Position numbers and translations under genes: made by a program. Of a stretch of DNA of 64,000 nucleotides, positions 1 to 13,200 are shown piece by piece. The stretch is from Urophycis tenuis. Lineage: Eukaryota > Chordata > Actinopteri > Gadiformes > Phycidae. Below the pieces are notes generated by a model that worked only from the letters and a program-made list of their open reading frames with translations, did no database searches and was not told where the DNA came from. Each line of letters opens with the position of its first letter. Within the stretch, counting starts at the first letter, position 1. Where the stretch lies: contig JAXIVH010000021.1 of the NCBI GenBank assembly GCA_036785325.1, positions 593,707-657,706 on the forward strand, written 5' to 3'.

Positions 1-39
1 TAGGCCTATACTACATGAACCTATATAATGTTAATAATA

Positions 40-41
<2 letters not shown>

Positions 42-72
<31 letters not shown>
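42..72. repeat. (AT)n microsatellite
   Basis: Uninterrupted AT dinucleotide run in an AT-rich stretch at the window start. The rest of 1-356 shows no gene that I can support. Confidence 0.9.
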
Positions 73-74
<2 letters not shown>

Positions 75-356
75 CTAAGGCCTATATAACACATGATCAT
101 ATTGGTGTTAATATACTTCTGATAGGTATAAGGTATAATGTGATATATTATACCTGAGTCATCCCACAGGTTCTATCATGGAGGAGCTCTTCTTCCGGGA
201 CCGCCTCCGCTGCTGTCGGCGGTCTAGAGGTTCTGTGGAGGTTCTCCGGAGGTTCTGTGCTCCTCCGTCTCTCTGGGCCCCTGACGTCATGATTAGGAAC
301 AGCCCTGAAGAAGAGGCGATGTTTGAGTTGACGTCCTCTACATACTGACTGAGCCC

Positions 357-428
357 GGCGCGGTGGCCAAGTGGTAAGGCGTCGGTCTCGTAAACCGAAG
401 ATCGCGGGTTCGAACCCCGTCCGTGCCT
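357..428 (+). tRNA. tRNA-Thr (anticodon CGT)
   Basis: A 72-nt sequence folds as a complete nuclear tRNA. The acceptor stem pairs GGCGCGG with CCGTGCC. The anticodon stem TCGGT/ACCGA encloses the loop CTCGTAA, giving anticodon CGT, which reads threonine ACG codons. The T loop is TTCGAAC and the discriminator base is T. No intron is present and CCA is not encoded, as expected for eukaryotes. The internal A and B box regions are intact, so RNA polymerase III transcription is plausible. It is close to my recollection of vertebrate tRNA-Thr-CGT. The exact stems argue for a functional gene rather than a SINE head. Confidence 0.93.
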
Positions 429-871
429 TGCTAAGGTGAAACGGAAATAACTTTTACACACAGAAGATTAGCGGGATGGATCATTATTGAGAACATGTAG
501 GGTCATTAAGCATAAGTAAGGCATTAGTGCAGCATTATAGACTAATGGTCACTTTGGCGGATCGGAATTCAGAAAGCAGCTTTGACATGTAAGGAGTTTG
601 ACTTGGTGGTTGGTGTTTACAGTGTACTCCAACGCCATCCGGTGAAGTATACAAGTCCTGGAGGTATATGGGTGGAAAGGTCCTGGAGGTAGTCTGCCCT
701 GGTCCTTGGCAGTGGCAGCAAGCTGGTTAGCGAAGACCTAACAAGGTCTGGGCTGACGAGCTCATAATACAGCTGTCCCTTAACTGACCAGCTCATCATT
801 AAGGTACATAAACCACATAAAATGTGAAAATGGTTAACATAAGAACTAGGACGCATGACTGGAGTAGAAGT

Positions 872-874
<3 letters not shown>

Positions 875-962
<88 letters not shown>
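875..962. repeat. (TG)n microsatellite
   Basis: A pure TG dinucleotide run of about 88 bp, directly followed by a SINE tail. Open frames across it are artefacts of the repeat. Confidence 0.95.
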
Positions 963-963
<1 letters not shown>

Positions 964-967
964 TAGT

Positions 968-1106
968 AAAGGGGCATTTAGCAGACGCTTTTGTCCAAAG
1001 CGACTTACAATCAGTACATTTGTGCGGTTCGATATGTGGACGGTTGGAGGAGGGGATCGAACCGCCGACACTACGACCCGCTCGGACCATCCGCTACTGT
1101 CGCCCC
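968..1106 (-). mobile_element. tRNA-derived SINE copy 1
   Basis: Read on the minus strand, a tRNA-like head carries a box B (GGTTCGATCCCC). It leads into a tail whose complement reads GCATTTAGCAGACGC followed by AAAGCGACTTACAA. This tail is shared with the L2-like LINE ends at 8398 and 15419, as is usual for SINEs that borrow LINE machinery. The end next to the (TG)n run is the 3' side. Upstream of AMDHD2, 1107-1578 shows no other recognisable element. Confidence 0.75.
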
Positions 1107-1578
1107 TCGTCGTAGTATCAGTAGAATAGAATAGAATGAATTATCTTCTTCATTTGAATGGTCAGTTCAGACGCCAGGTAGCAGCAGGTCAGGTAACTGA
1201 TCAACACGAGGTCTGATTGGACCGAGCTAAGAGGAGGCGTGTCTGGGTCAGCTGACCTGAGCTCCTCTCGTCACATGACCCTTCCTTCCTGGTTCCTGGT
1301 CCCCACAGCCAAGTTCCGTCCAACTGTACTGCTCCACCACTACCACACCGGTACCAGGAGAACGGCTGTAGTTGAAGGACAGTTTGGTAGAGTGGTCTTC
1401 TCGGACCCGGTGCTGATTAGTCTGCTCTAGAACACGGCGGGTCAAAGTCTGACAGCTGCACCCGGCCGAGATAAGACATGGACTTCGGATATCAGTGATT
1501 TTGGGAGCGTCTCAAAGTTTGAACCTCTCCAAGCCTCTTGTCAATTTGACGCAGCGTCGGTGTGCAGGTCGAGACGTC

Positions 1579-2728
1579 ATGCCTTCCAACAGGAGCGTGT
1601 CTGACGCTCCCATCACTCAGTTCACCAACTGTCGAGTACTCAAGGACCACACGCTGCAAAGGTAGGATGTAGGCTACTTATATGATATGATATGGCTCTA
1701 TGGGTAGGATATACAGTCTACTATAGCTCTATGGGTAGGTTAAACAGTCTAATGTAGCGCTATGGGTATGATAAACATCGGCCCAGTCTTGCTGGTGCTT
1801 GTTTTAAGCATGTGCTGGAAGCTGCAAGCCTTTCCTTTCCTGCACAACGTCAGCGGGTCTGCAGCTCTTTCTCTTTCTCTTTTCCGATTGAGCACGGGGA
1901 AAGTTCTGTTGCTCTGACCGCTCTGCCTGCTCTGGTAAAGGGAGACAAATACTTTTGTCCAAAGCGACTTACAATCAGTGCATTTGTGGGGTTGGACATG
2001 TGGACAGTTGGAGGAGGAGGGGGAACAAGGGGATCGAACCACCGACCCTACGGTTAGTGGACGACCTGCTCTGTCCACCCGCTCTACCTACTGAGCTACT
2101 GCTGCCTCTGCCTGCTGATGCAGGTGGAATCCGCATGTGACAACCCCCCCCCCATCACACATGGCCTGCATCAGACATGTGTGATGGGGGGGTGGGGGTC
2201 CCCCACAGTGCTGGAGTAGCCAGCTCACACAGGCCTCCACTCCTCCACACCCCACAGCCAGTGGCACGCCCCATGGCAGCCGATTCTGTTGGGCTCTGTG
2301 CAGCAAGCAGGGCCTGAGAGCAGAGGCTCCCCTGAGGAGCAACACAGTGACGTCCCCTGTGTTCCAGGGAGGACCTTTGGGTCCGCGGCGGCCGCATTCT
2401 GGACCCGGAGAAGTTGTTCTTTGACGAGCAGGGCTACGCCGACCGCCAGCTGGACTGTGGAGGAGCCATCTTGGCTCCAGGATTCATCGATGTCCAGATT
2501 AACGGTAAGAGAGCAGAACCCAGAACTTGTTCTGTAGCGGACATCTCATAGAGGAGCAGTGAAGAACAGGTTCAGTTCTCACACCAGGGACATCAGGATG
2601 TTAGGTTTCATACGTTTCTGTTCCCCCCGGCTGCTGTGCGCTCTGTAGACCAGTTTTAGTGATTACTGATGGTGTTGGAGTACTGATAGGTTGATGAGGT
2701 TGATGTTGAATTGGATGGAGGGTTAGTG

Positions 2729-2759
<31 letters not shown>

Positions 2760-5700
2760 CCACGAGCCCGGGCGCCCACAACATATGTTCTAAAAATAGC
2801 ACTAGTCACCATGGAGAAAAATGTTGACAATATTTATTTTTTATTCATTTTTTTTATTCACTTTTTTATTCAATAACACGTTTAAAGGCAATGGTCATAT
2901 TGAATTAAACATTTTAAAAACCAAAATGTTCTATGAACTCTGAATTTGTCTGGAAAGTTCAATATCGCATGCACTCTTTGTGGAGACAAGCTGGGGAGCT
3001 AGATGCAGTACCCACAAAATAAAGAAAAACATGGCGGAAAGGCGGAAGAAAACTTGTGCACATTGTGGAGAGACATCACCTGTCATTACCTGAGACATTA
3101 CCTGTCACACTAGCTTCCATGCTAGCTACCTGCCAGAAAAGGCGTTAAAATGCGTTAAAAGGAGTTAAAAGGAGTTAAAAGCAGCTTTAGGAAAATTGTC
3201 ATTTTTCACGAGGCTGGTGACAAAGTCACAAAAAGCAACTGGAACTTAATTTAGAGTTGCAAATTTTTTGATAAAGAACAAAAAAGAATTCGGACAGGGA
3301 GGTCTTGAAAGGAGCAATGATGACAATTGCAAACACTATGTTCAAAGACGAGAACAATGTGAAGAATTTGACGGCTATCAAACAAGTAGCCCTTGGGATT
3401 ACACAGTACCCTTGAAGGAGCTCTCAGGGTCAAAGAGGTTGGTGACCCCTGGTCTACAACATGGCTGGTGGTGGTGGTGGAGGAGCGGTCAGAAGACTTT
3501 GAGGTTCTCGTCTTTCAGGAGGCTACGGAGTGGACTTCTCCCAGCCGTATGAAGATGCCGGCGCCGGCGTAGCCTTGGTGGCCAAGAAGATCCTGGAGCA
3601 CGGAGTAACTTCCTTCTGTCCAACTCTTGTCACATCGCCTCCTAGCGTCTACCGCAAGGTACTGCAACGCATCTTCCTGGGGATCAGGGGGTCTGATACT
3701 CATCTCTCGGGACACAAAACACATCAGGTGGTTCACTGTAGAGACTGACATGTACCTCCTCTAAAGGCCTTCAGGTGGTTCACTGTAGAGACTTCACATC
3801 TAGAAATCATCAGAAAAAAATCATTTCAAAGTTGAAGTTATTGTAAGGCATCGGTCAGTTTAAGTTAGAATCTGTCCTGTGAAAGTATAGACTGAGCTCT
3901 GATAAAGAACAAACTAAAGCCGAGCACCTTCGCTAGAAGTCATAAACCATTTGATGTTGCAGGTCCTACCTGAGGTCAGAATTCAAAATGGAGGAGTGCA
4001 TGGTGCAGGGGTTCTGGGTAAGATGGTGAAATATACGAAGCATGTTATACATTATGAGATTTTAAAGTTATGTTATTATTAATTATATATTGATATAACA
4101 ATATTTTACATTCATATCCATTATTAGTGAGGTTGATTTTGCAGTATTATTATAGATTATAGGTTGATATAGCTGTTAAATATAACCTGCTTCCCCCCAG
4201 GGGTCCATCTAGAGGGTCCGTTCATCAGCCTAGAGAAGAAGGGGGCCCATCCCGAGCAGTTCCTCCGTACCTTTGGGGGGTCCGGAGGGGTGGACCCCTT
4301 GTTGGAGGTCTATGGCTGCCTGGACAACGTTTCCATGGTGACACTGGCACCAGAGCTCCCCGGCAGCCGATTGGTGGTGAAGGAGCTGTGTCATAGAGGC
4401 ATCACAGTGTCACTAGGTGGGCGGGTCCACCAGACCAAGAGGAAGCCATGACAGCCTGTTTGTGACCCTGGTGGAAGAGACCAGTGTGTAGTTCCTGTAA
4501 TGGTCTATAGGTGGTTCACTGTAGAGACTAGCATGTAGCTCCTCTAACAGCCTATAGGTGGTTCACTGTAGATCTAGCATGTAGCTCCTCTAACAGCCTA
4601 TTGGTGGTTCACTGTAGATCTAGCATGTAGCTCCTCTAGCAGCCTATTGGTGGTTCACTGTAGATCTAGCATGTAGCTCCTCTAACAGCCTATAGGTGGT
4701 TCACTGTAGATCTAGCATGTAGCTCCTCTAACAGCCTATTGGTGGTTCACTGTAGATCTAGCATGTAGCTCCTCTAGCAGCCTATTGGTGGTTCACTGTA
4801 GATCTAGCATGTAGCTCCTCTAACAGCCTACAGTTGGTTCACTGTAGATCTAGCATGTAGCTCCTCTAACAGCCTATAGGCCTAAGTGGTTCACTGTAGA
4901 GACTAGCATGTAGCTCCTCTAACAGCCTATTGGTGGTTCAGTGGTTGGACGCAGAAAGAGGGGTACTTCCTGTCACAAAATGACAGGTACTTCCTGTTAA
5001 CTCATGACAGCAAGTAAGTGAGGGGTACTTCCTGTCACTAAATGACAGGTACTTCCTGTTAACTCATGACAGGAAGTAAGTGAGGGGTACTTCCTGTCAC
5101 TAAATGACAGGTACTTCCTGTCATGAATTAATTGTCGAGTTTCAGATGAGGCATGCGGCTTTGTTTGCCATGCGGCAGAATGCATTCTGGGATGAAAACG
5201 TCAGAAATACCTGTGATAAACTTCCGATGTGACGATTCACCTGGCTTTCAAAACTCGCGTAGTTTCAGGAAAACAACTTCCGCCTGCTTTTCTGGGCATT
5301 TTCTCTCGAGCAAGTGCGGACATAAGACACTCCCCTCAACATCCTCTCAACTTTGCCCTGGTTGGTTGGAATACCGACATTAAATTCCCCACGTCAGAAG
5401 TGACATAACTCCTTTCAGAGAGGCGTGCCTGGTGCCCTCTCCCAAACTATGCATATTAAAAAGAGACGATTTTGTGAACTTTCACTTCATCACTCAACAT
5501 GCATTTTTTTTATTTATTTTTTTTATTTACACATTTCTCCACATAGCCAAGCCATTGTGCGTGCAGAAAATTCATCCCATTTGCTCCTCAGCCTGCATCA
5601 ATAAGGGGAGATCCAATGCCTCGAACTCGTCTGCTACGAAGAACGCAAGCGCCACTTCGTATGCCATCCTTGTTGACGAGAAGTTCACCTGTGTCCGCCT

Positions 5701-8700
5701 TGACGTGATGGGAACTTGACGTGATTGTGACGAGTTCCACCGCATCTTCTCAATTCTCGTTGCAACAAACATGCGCAAATGCAAACGATCCAGAATGTGC
5801 CTATTATTAACTCATGACAGGAAGTAAGTGAGGGGTACTTCCTGTCACTAAATGACAGGTACTTCCTGTCTGCAGGGCACTCGGTGGCCAATCTCTCTCA
5901 GGCGGAGGAGGCGGTGCATCAAGGAGCGTCTTTCATCACTCACCTCTTCAACGCCATGCTACCTGTGAGTCTCCACACCCTACAAATACAACTCACCCCT
6001 ACAAGTACAACTCTCCTACAAGTACAGCTACAAGTACAACTCACCCCTACAAGTACAACTCTCCTACAAGTACAGCTACAAGTACAACTCACCCATACAA
6101 GTACAACTCTCCTACAAGTACAGCTACAAGTACAACTCACCCATACAAGTACAACTCTCCTACAAGTACAGCTACAAGTACAACTCTCCTACAAGTACAG
6201 CTACATGTACACTCACCCCTACAAGTACAACTCACCTTTACAAGCACAACTCACCCCTACAACTCACCCCACAAGTACAACACACCCCTACAAGTGTGAG
6301 TTGTTCATGTGTTGTGATTGTGTTACGTTGTGTAGCTCCACTGTGTTATATTATGTTATGTTGTGTCAATCCGTTGTGTTACGAAGTGCTGCATTGTGTT
6401 ATGTTGTGTAGATCTGTTGTGTTACATTATGTTATGTTGTGTAGATCCGTTGTGTTACGTAGTGCTGCATTGTGTTATGTTGTGTAGATCTGTTGTGTTA
6501 CATTATGTTATGTTGTGTAGATCCGTTGTGTTACGTAGTAGTGCATTGTGTAGATCCGTTGTTACGTAATGCTGCATTGTGTTATTTTGTGTTGCAGTTC
6601 CACCACAGGGACCCTGGCATTGTGGGGTTATTGACGAGTGATCAGATCCCTGCTGGGCGCTCAGTGTTCTATGGAATGATAGCAGATGGGATCCACACCA
6701 ACCCTGCTGCTCTGCGCATTGCCCACCGCGCACATCCTGCAGGTGAGCGCTGGAACTACCACTAGAAATACCAGCCAGTAGGGGCTTTACTAGCTGTTTA
6801 GGGTGCTGGTTAGTTACAGTGTTGACTAGCTGGTTAGGGTTAGATTGGGTTAATTCAGGTTAGGGTGATGACTAGCTGGTTAGGGTTGGATAGGGTTAAT
6901 TGGGGCGGCAGTAGCTCAGTGGGTAGAGCGGGTCGTCCTCTAACCATTGGGTCGGCGGTTCGATTCCCTCCTCCAACTGTCCGCATGTCGAAGTGTCCTT
7001 GAGGAAGACACTGAACCCCAGCTTGCTCCCCGGGCGCTGACCACGGCTGCCCGCTGCTCCTTTGTAATATAGGATGGGTCAAATGCAGAGAATCAATCCC
7101 CTCCACCCCCTTCTTCTTTCTTGTAATTCAGGTTAGGGTGATGACTAGTTGGGTAGGGTTAGATAGGGTTAATTCAGGTTAGGGTGATGACTAGTTGGGT
7201 AGGGTTAGATAGGGTTAATTCAGGTTAGGGTGATGACTAGCTGGGTAGGGTTAGATAGGGTTCATTCAGGTTGGGGTGATGACTAGCTGGTTAGGGTATT
7301 AACTTGTTTTAGCTGGTAAGTTAGGGTTGGTTAAGGTTATGGTGTTCTAATGTTTGTCATGGTCCAGTTCTGTTTAACTAACTTGTTAGTTAAGGATAAG
7401 GCTAGTTAAGGTTAGATAGGGTTAAGAGTGTTCAAACTCTGGCCCTGGTCCAGGTTTAGTCCTAGTTAACTGGTTAGATAGGGATACATAAAGTTGGGTT
7501 TGTTGTAACTCTGGTCCTGGTCCAGGTCTGGTTCTGGTGACTGATGCCATCATGGCGATGGGCCTTCCCCCCGGGCGTCACACCCTGGGTCAGCAGGTCA
7601 TCGAGATCCAGGGGCTCCATGCCTATGTAGCAGGTAACCCCTTCACCTGCCCTTCACTTAGTGCACCTGCCCTTCACTTAGTGCACCTGCCCTTCACTTA
7701 GTGCACCTGCCCTTCACTTAGTGCACCTGTCCTTCACTTAGTGCACCTGCCCTTCACTTAGTTCACCTGTCCTTCACTTAGTGCACCTGTCCTTCACTTA
7801 GTGCACCTGTCCTTCACTTAGTGCACCTGCCCTTCACTTAGTGCACCTGCCCTTCACTTAGTGCACCTGCCCTTCACTTAGTGCACCTGCCCTTCACTTA
7901 GTGCACCTGCCCTTCACTTAGTGCACCTGCCCTTCACTTAGTTCACCTGTCCTTCACTTAGTGCACCTGCCCTTCACTTAGTGCACCTGCCCTTCACTTA
8001 GTGCACCTGCCCTTCACTTATTGCACCTGCCCTTCACTTAGTGCACATGCCCTTTACTTAGTTCACCTGTCCTTCACTTAGTGCACATGCCCTTTACTTA
8101 GTTCACCTGTCCTTTACTTAGTTCACCTGTCCTTTACTTAGTTCACCTGTCCTTCACTTAGTTCACCTGCCCTTCACTTAGTTCACCTGCCCTTCACTTA
8201 GTTTACCTGCCCTTCACTTAGTGCACCTGCCCTTCACTTAGTTTACCTGCCCTTCACTTAGTTTGTCTGGCCTCGACTTGATTCATCTGGACTCAACGTA
8301 GTTAACCTGTCGTCAACGTAGTTCTCTTGTTCGTGACTATGTAGTTATGTTTATAACTTCCTGTTGACATCATTTGCTGACCGAGCTGTATCTGAGTCAT
8401 TTACATTTACATTTAGGGCATTTAGTAGACTCTTTTATCCAAAGTGACTTACAAACAGCACATTTGTCATAAGAAGGTGAAACATTTCATTGCTGCTAAT
8501 ACAGTAAGAAAGTCACCAGAACAAGTTTCGATTGCTAGGTTAACCATTGCTAGTATACAACATCTCTGGCTAAGTGTCTGCCAAACATTCTGAGATGCGT
8601 GTTGCAATCAGAGTGTCAGAGGGGGAAGGAGAGGAACAGTCAAGTGTTGTCTGCATAACAGTGATGGGAATAACCATGTGATGTGATTACAGCGCCTAGA

Positions 8701-10214
8701 GATCTGGTATATAGGGAGAACAAAAGCGGTCCTAGTACTGAGCCTTGTGGGACTCCAGTGTTTGGCGAGCGTGGTTTGGACAGGGAGCCATTCCATGTGA
8801 CCTTGTAAGTGCGATTCAAAAGGTAAGATGTGAAGCAGGCCAGCGCAGTGTCAGTAATGCTGAGGTCAGTGAGAGTAGTGAGGAGGGTCTGGTGGTTCAT
8901 GGTGTCGAACACCGCAGACAGGTCGAGCACCGATGAGAGGGAAGAGGCTTTGGCGTCACGACTCGGTCACCGTCAGGAGGGCCGTCTCTGTAGAGTGTGC
9001 AGTTTTGAAGCCGGATTGATGGGATGGGGTCAAGAGGACAGGTGGTCGCATGGTTGGATGTGACCAGTCTCTGGACCTCTTCGGAGAAAAGAGGAGTAAA
9101 GCGGTTAAGTCTAGCAGAGGTGGGAGTTGGGGGAGGGTTGATAGCTGTAGAGGTGGGGCTAGGGAAGGTAGCAGCAGGGGTAAAGGAAATGCTGATGTCT
9201 GTCATCTTCTTGGTAAAGTAGTCAGAGAAATCATCAGCAGTGAGTGAGGAAGGGGAGGGGAGGGAGGGTTTTCAGTTTTCTGGGGTTGGAGTCAGAGGGG
9301 TTGATCTTGTTCCGGTAGAATGTAGATTTGGCTGCTGACACTGTGGAGGTGAAGTCTGAGAGGAGGTGCAGGTAGTGGGAGAGATCATCAGCACAGCCTG
9401 ATTCCTTCCATTTCCTCTCAGCTGTCCGTAGCTCTGTTCTATGAGCCCGCAGAGATTCGGACAGCCAAGGAGAAGGTGGAGAAGATCGCGCTGGTCTGGA
9501 TGAGAGGGGACAGAGGGAGTCCAAAGAGGATGAGAGGGAAGATAGCAGGGTAGATGTGGTTTCCTCAGTGGAGAGTAGTGAGAATGGTTCTGGGAGTGTG
9601 GAGGGGGAGAGGGTTTTCAAGTTGCTGCGGGTGGTGACAGTGTGGGGGATTGGAGGAACAGAGGAGGGGGCCTTCAAGGGGAGTGAGAAAGCGACAAAGT
9701 GATGGTCAGTCACAGGGAGCGGGCTAACTGAGAGTGCACGGGTACTGCAGGACCTTGTGAAGACAAGGTGAAGTTGGTTCCCGGCTCTGTGGGTAGGAGG
9801 AGAAGGAGAGAGTGTTAGGTCAAATGAGGTAAAAAAAGGTTGTAAAGTCAGATGATTGCAACTTCTCTGGTTGGATGTTGAAGTCACCCAGGACAACCAG
9901 CGAAGTACCGTCTTCAGGAAAGCAGCTGAGGAGGGCATCCATCTCGTCGAGGAAGTAATGGAAGGGACCCGGAGGATGGTAGATGACTGCAATGTAGAGC
10001 TTGATGGGAATGGTGATAGCAACAGCGTGGAGCTCAAACGCTGACCTGGTCAGGTGTTCAATCAATCAATCAATCAATCAAACTTTATTTATAAAGCACT
10101 TTTCATACATTAAAAATGTAGCACAAAGTGCTTTCCATGTTTAAAAGCAGCCCCCACCCCTGCCCCACCCCAGCACATACACACGTACATACACATTTCA
10201 GCAAAAAAAAAACA

Positions 10215-10289
<75 letters not shown>

Positions 10290-13200
10290 CAATAAAGTAA
10301 ACTTAGAAACATGTGGCTGAGTACAGAGGAGCCAGGTCAGGAAACACTATCACAGGAGGTCGTCTGCACCAGGCGCTGCTCACGGCCCACGACCAGGACG
10401 CCTCCACCCGGGCGCCCACCAAGCTACAGGCCAGCACAAATGCAATCCCAGCCAGAGCCGATCACAGCCCCCAGTGCAGAGGGCCCCCACCGAGGAAACA
10501 CTGGAGATAGGGAATAAAACATAAAAACTACTGGAGATAAGGAATAAAAGCATAAAACTACATAGGCTAAGAACATAAAATAAACAAATAAATAAAATAA
10601 AGTAACATAGAAATAACTAAAATGAAGTCTATCATAAAAAGTAAAAAGAATAGACATAACAGAATAAAAACTGACTATGATAAATAAATTAATAGGTGTT
10701 CCAGGGGAATTCCAAATTAAAAGGTGTTCCAGGGGAAGCACCCGATAGGACCACTTGGGTGAGATGAGGAGTCCAGTCCCCCCTCCTCGGCCTGAGGGTC
10801 TTGGGGTGTGTGAGAAGGAGTAGGCGGTAGAGGTGGCCATGTTGTCTGGAGGCAGGCACAGGCCGAGATGGAGTCTGCCTTACTGACCGCCGATTGGCAG
10901 TTCCAGAGTCCAACCATCACTTCAAGGTCAGTGCAGACAGGGGGAGACGGGTAGAGCAGATTGGAAGGGGTGCAGCGTTGAGTATTGGGTTGTGGACGGC
11001 GTCTGTGTCGGGTAGATGTCCTGACTGGAATAAGGGTTACACACATGGCTACAATACACAATGCAATACACAAGGGTTTGGGTTAGCAGTGGGCTTCCTT
11101 GAGGGACTCCCGCAGAGCGACTCCCTTAGTCTTAGTTTGCTGGTCCTGATGCTAACAACACTAGCACTTATCTGTACAGATGCTAATCGTGCAGTCATAG
11201 CTCCGCTCAGCAATCAAGGCTATTTTCTACACCCGAGAGGCCAAAACTTACTTGAGCAAAGCTTGAGTGGGCTCTTGCAGTCCTTTTGGTGTTCAGGAGT
11301 CCTCTTGTAGTCCAACAACAACGACACCAATACCAATAGACCTTTTTACACGCCAAAACACGGGCGCCGCCATAACCCTACAGAAATGCATTTCATTTCC
11401 GCCAGAAGTGGTTTTCGCAGCCTCTGCCGATGTAAACACAGCGATGCAGGCTTGGGAGCACGGAGCTACAACGTTAACTGGAGATGATGGCGTTACTCTC
11501 CCCCCTACTCCCTCAAAATTAATGCAGGCATAGAGTCCTCTCACTACAAACATCACAATGGCAAAATGTGTACTACAACATTGCACTCACACGCACACTC
11601 ATCATCACAACAGCCTGCCACCTTGCATTATATTTATGATGTAGACTAACACACGCAGGCACACACACACACTAATGATGTAGCTATCGTGGGCATTGTT
11701 TGTCCCATCTCCAAAACAATCAACTACCTTAGCAAAATACCGGTAGCAATGTTAGTGTATGACAACTTCTTCATAATTAACAGTATCGTCAGCTTCATAG
11801 CTAAAGTTGCTGAACTTACCCTCAGGTTCAAGTCTGCGTCTCTTTATCTGGGGGAGGCAGTGGTCCGCTGGGTATCAGGCTTGCGAAAAAATGTAAACAA
11901 TGGAGCGCATTGACATTCCCTGTTCGTAGCAGGTTTGTGGTCGTAGCACTGTCTATCTAACCACTCATTCAGGCGCTTTCTAGAGTTTTTGCAACCAACT
12001 ACCGCACACGTCGTTCCCGAACCATTTTTCTTCATGTTGTAATTGTTAGCAGCTATATCCTCTTTGTCACTGCGATGTCCGTGCTTTCACGGCACAACTG
12101 AGCTCGCTGGCAATTCAAACCCAGCCCACCAGAACGGAAGTGGGTTGCATCGACAGGAGAAGTTTAGGAAGTAAAGCGGAAACGGCCAAATAATTTGCCT
12201 ATAGCAACAACAGCAGAGAGTGACTACTAACTGTATGAGTTAGCTCATACAGCAGAGAGTGACTACTAACTGTATGAGTTAGCTCATACAGCAGAGAGTG
12301 ACTACTAACTGTATGAGTTAGCTGATACAGCAGAGTGACTACTAACTGTATGAGTTACTGTATGAGTTAGCTCATACAGCAGAGTGATTACTAACTGTAT
12401 GAGTTAGCTCATACAGCAGAGAGTGACTGCTAACTGTATGAGTTAGCTCATACAGCAGAGAGTGACTACTAACTGTATGAGTTAGCTCATACAGCAGAGT
12501 GACTACTAACTGTATGAGTTAGCTCATACAACAGAGAGTGACTACTAACTGTATGAGTTAGCTCATACAACAGAGAGTGACTACTAACTGTATGAGTTAG
12601 CTCATACAGCAGAGTGACTACTAACTGAATGAGTTAGCTCATACAGCAGAGTGACTACTAACTGTATGATTTAGCTCATACAGCAGAGAGTGACTGATAA
12701 CTGTATGAGTTAGCTCTACCAACTGAAAAGCTACAACACAAGTTCTAATTCCTTACGTACTCACCAACAGCAACAATCCTGCAACTCCTTTAAAAGTCCA
12801 AATGTATTTGTGTGTTGTGTCGAGTCATGTGTAGCTTTGTTATCTTTGACTCTTACTATACTGCTGTACTGTAGGTAGTATTTTAGTACACTATCTAGTG
12901 CTCTATATGTATTGTACTGTGTAAGATAAGATAGTCTTTTATTAATCCCCCTTAGGAGAAATTTACGTTGACCAGCAGTACAGTGGGATAAAGGAGTGCA
13001 ATTAAAAACCAATCCATCCATCCATCCATCCATTTCTGCCGCTTATCCGGGGTCGGGTCGCGGGGGCAGCAGCCTGAGGAGGGAAGCCCAGACTTCCCTC
13101 TCCCCAGCCACTTCGTCCAGCTCTTCCGGGGGGATCCCGAGGCGTTCCCAGGCCAGCCGAGAGACATAGTCCCTCCAGCGTGTCCTGGGTCTTCCCCGGG

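Larger units (their letters stand above)
8398..11060 (-). mobile_element. L2-like LINE, degenerate, with nested insertion
   Basis: On the minus strand, segments match an L2-type ORF2. Near 10900 an N-terminal stretch reads VGLWNCQSAVSKAD. Endonuclease with VLGDFNIQPEK lies near 9890. Reverse transcriptase follows with GVPQGSVLGPLLFSLYT and YADNT near 8650. The 3' end at 8398 has the CATTTACATTTAGGGCATTT tail shared with the SINEs. The coding frame is broken by several frameshifts and by a 0.6-kb insertion at 10060-10692, so it is inactive. It fills much of AMDHD2 intron 8. Sequence from 11060 to about 11310 may be its 5' region. Confidence 0.85.

Noticed and set aside
7640..8265. CRISPR-like array
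   Set aside because: Units are contiguous without unique spacers and the genome is vertebrate; these are minisatellites. The same holds for the other arrays.
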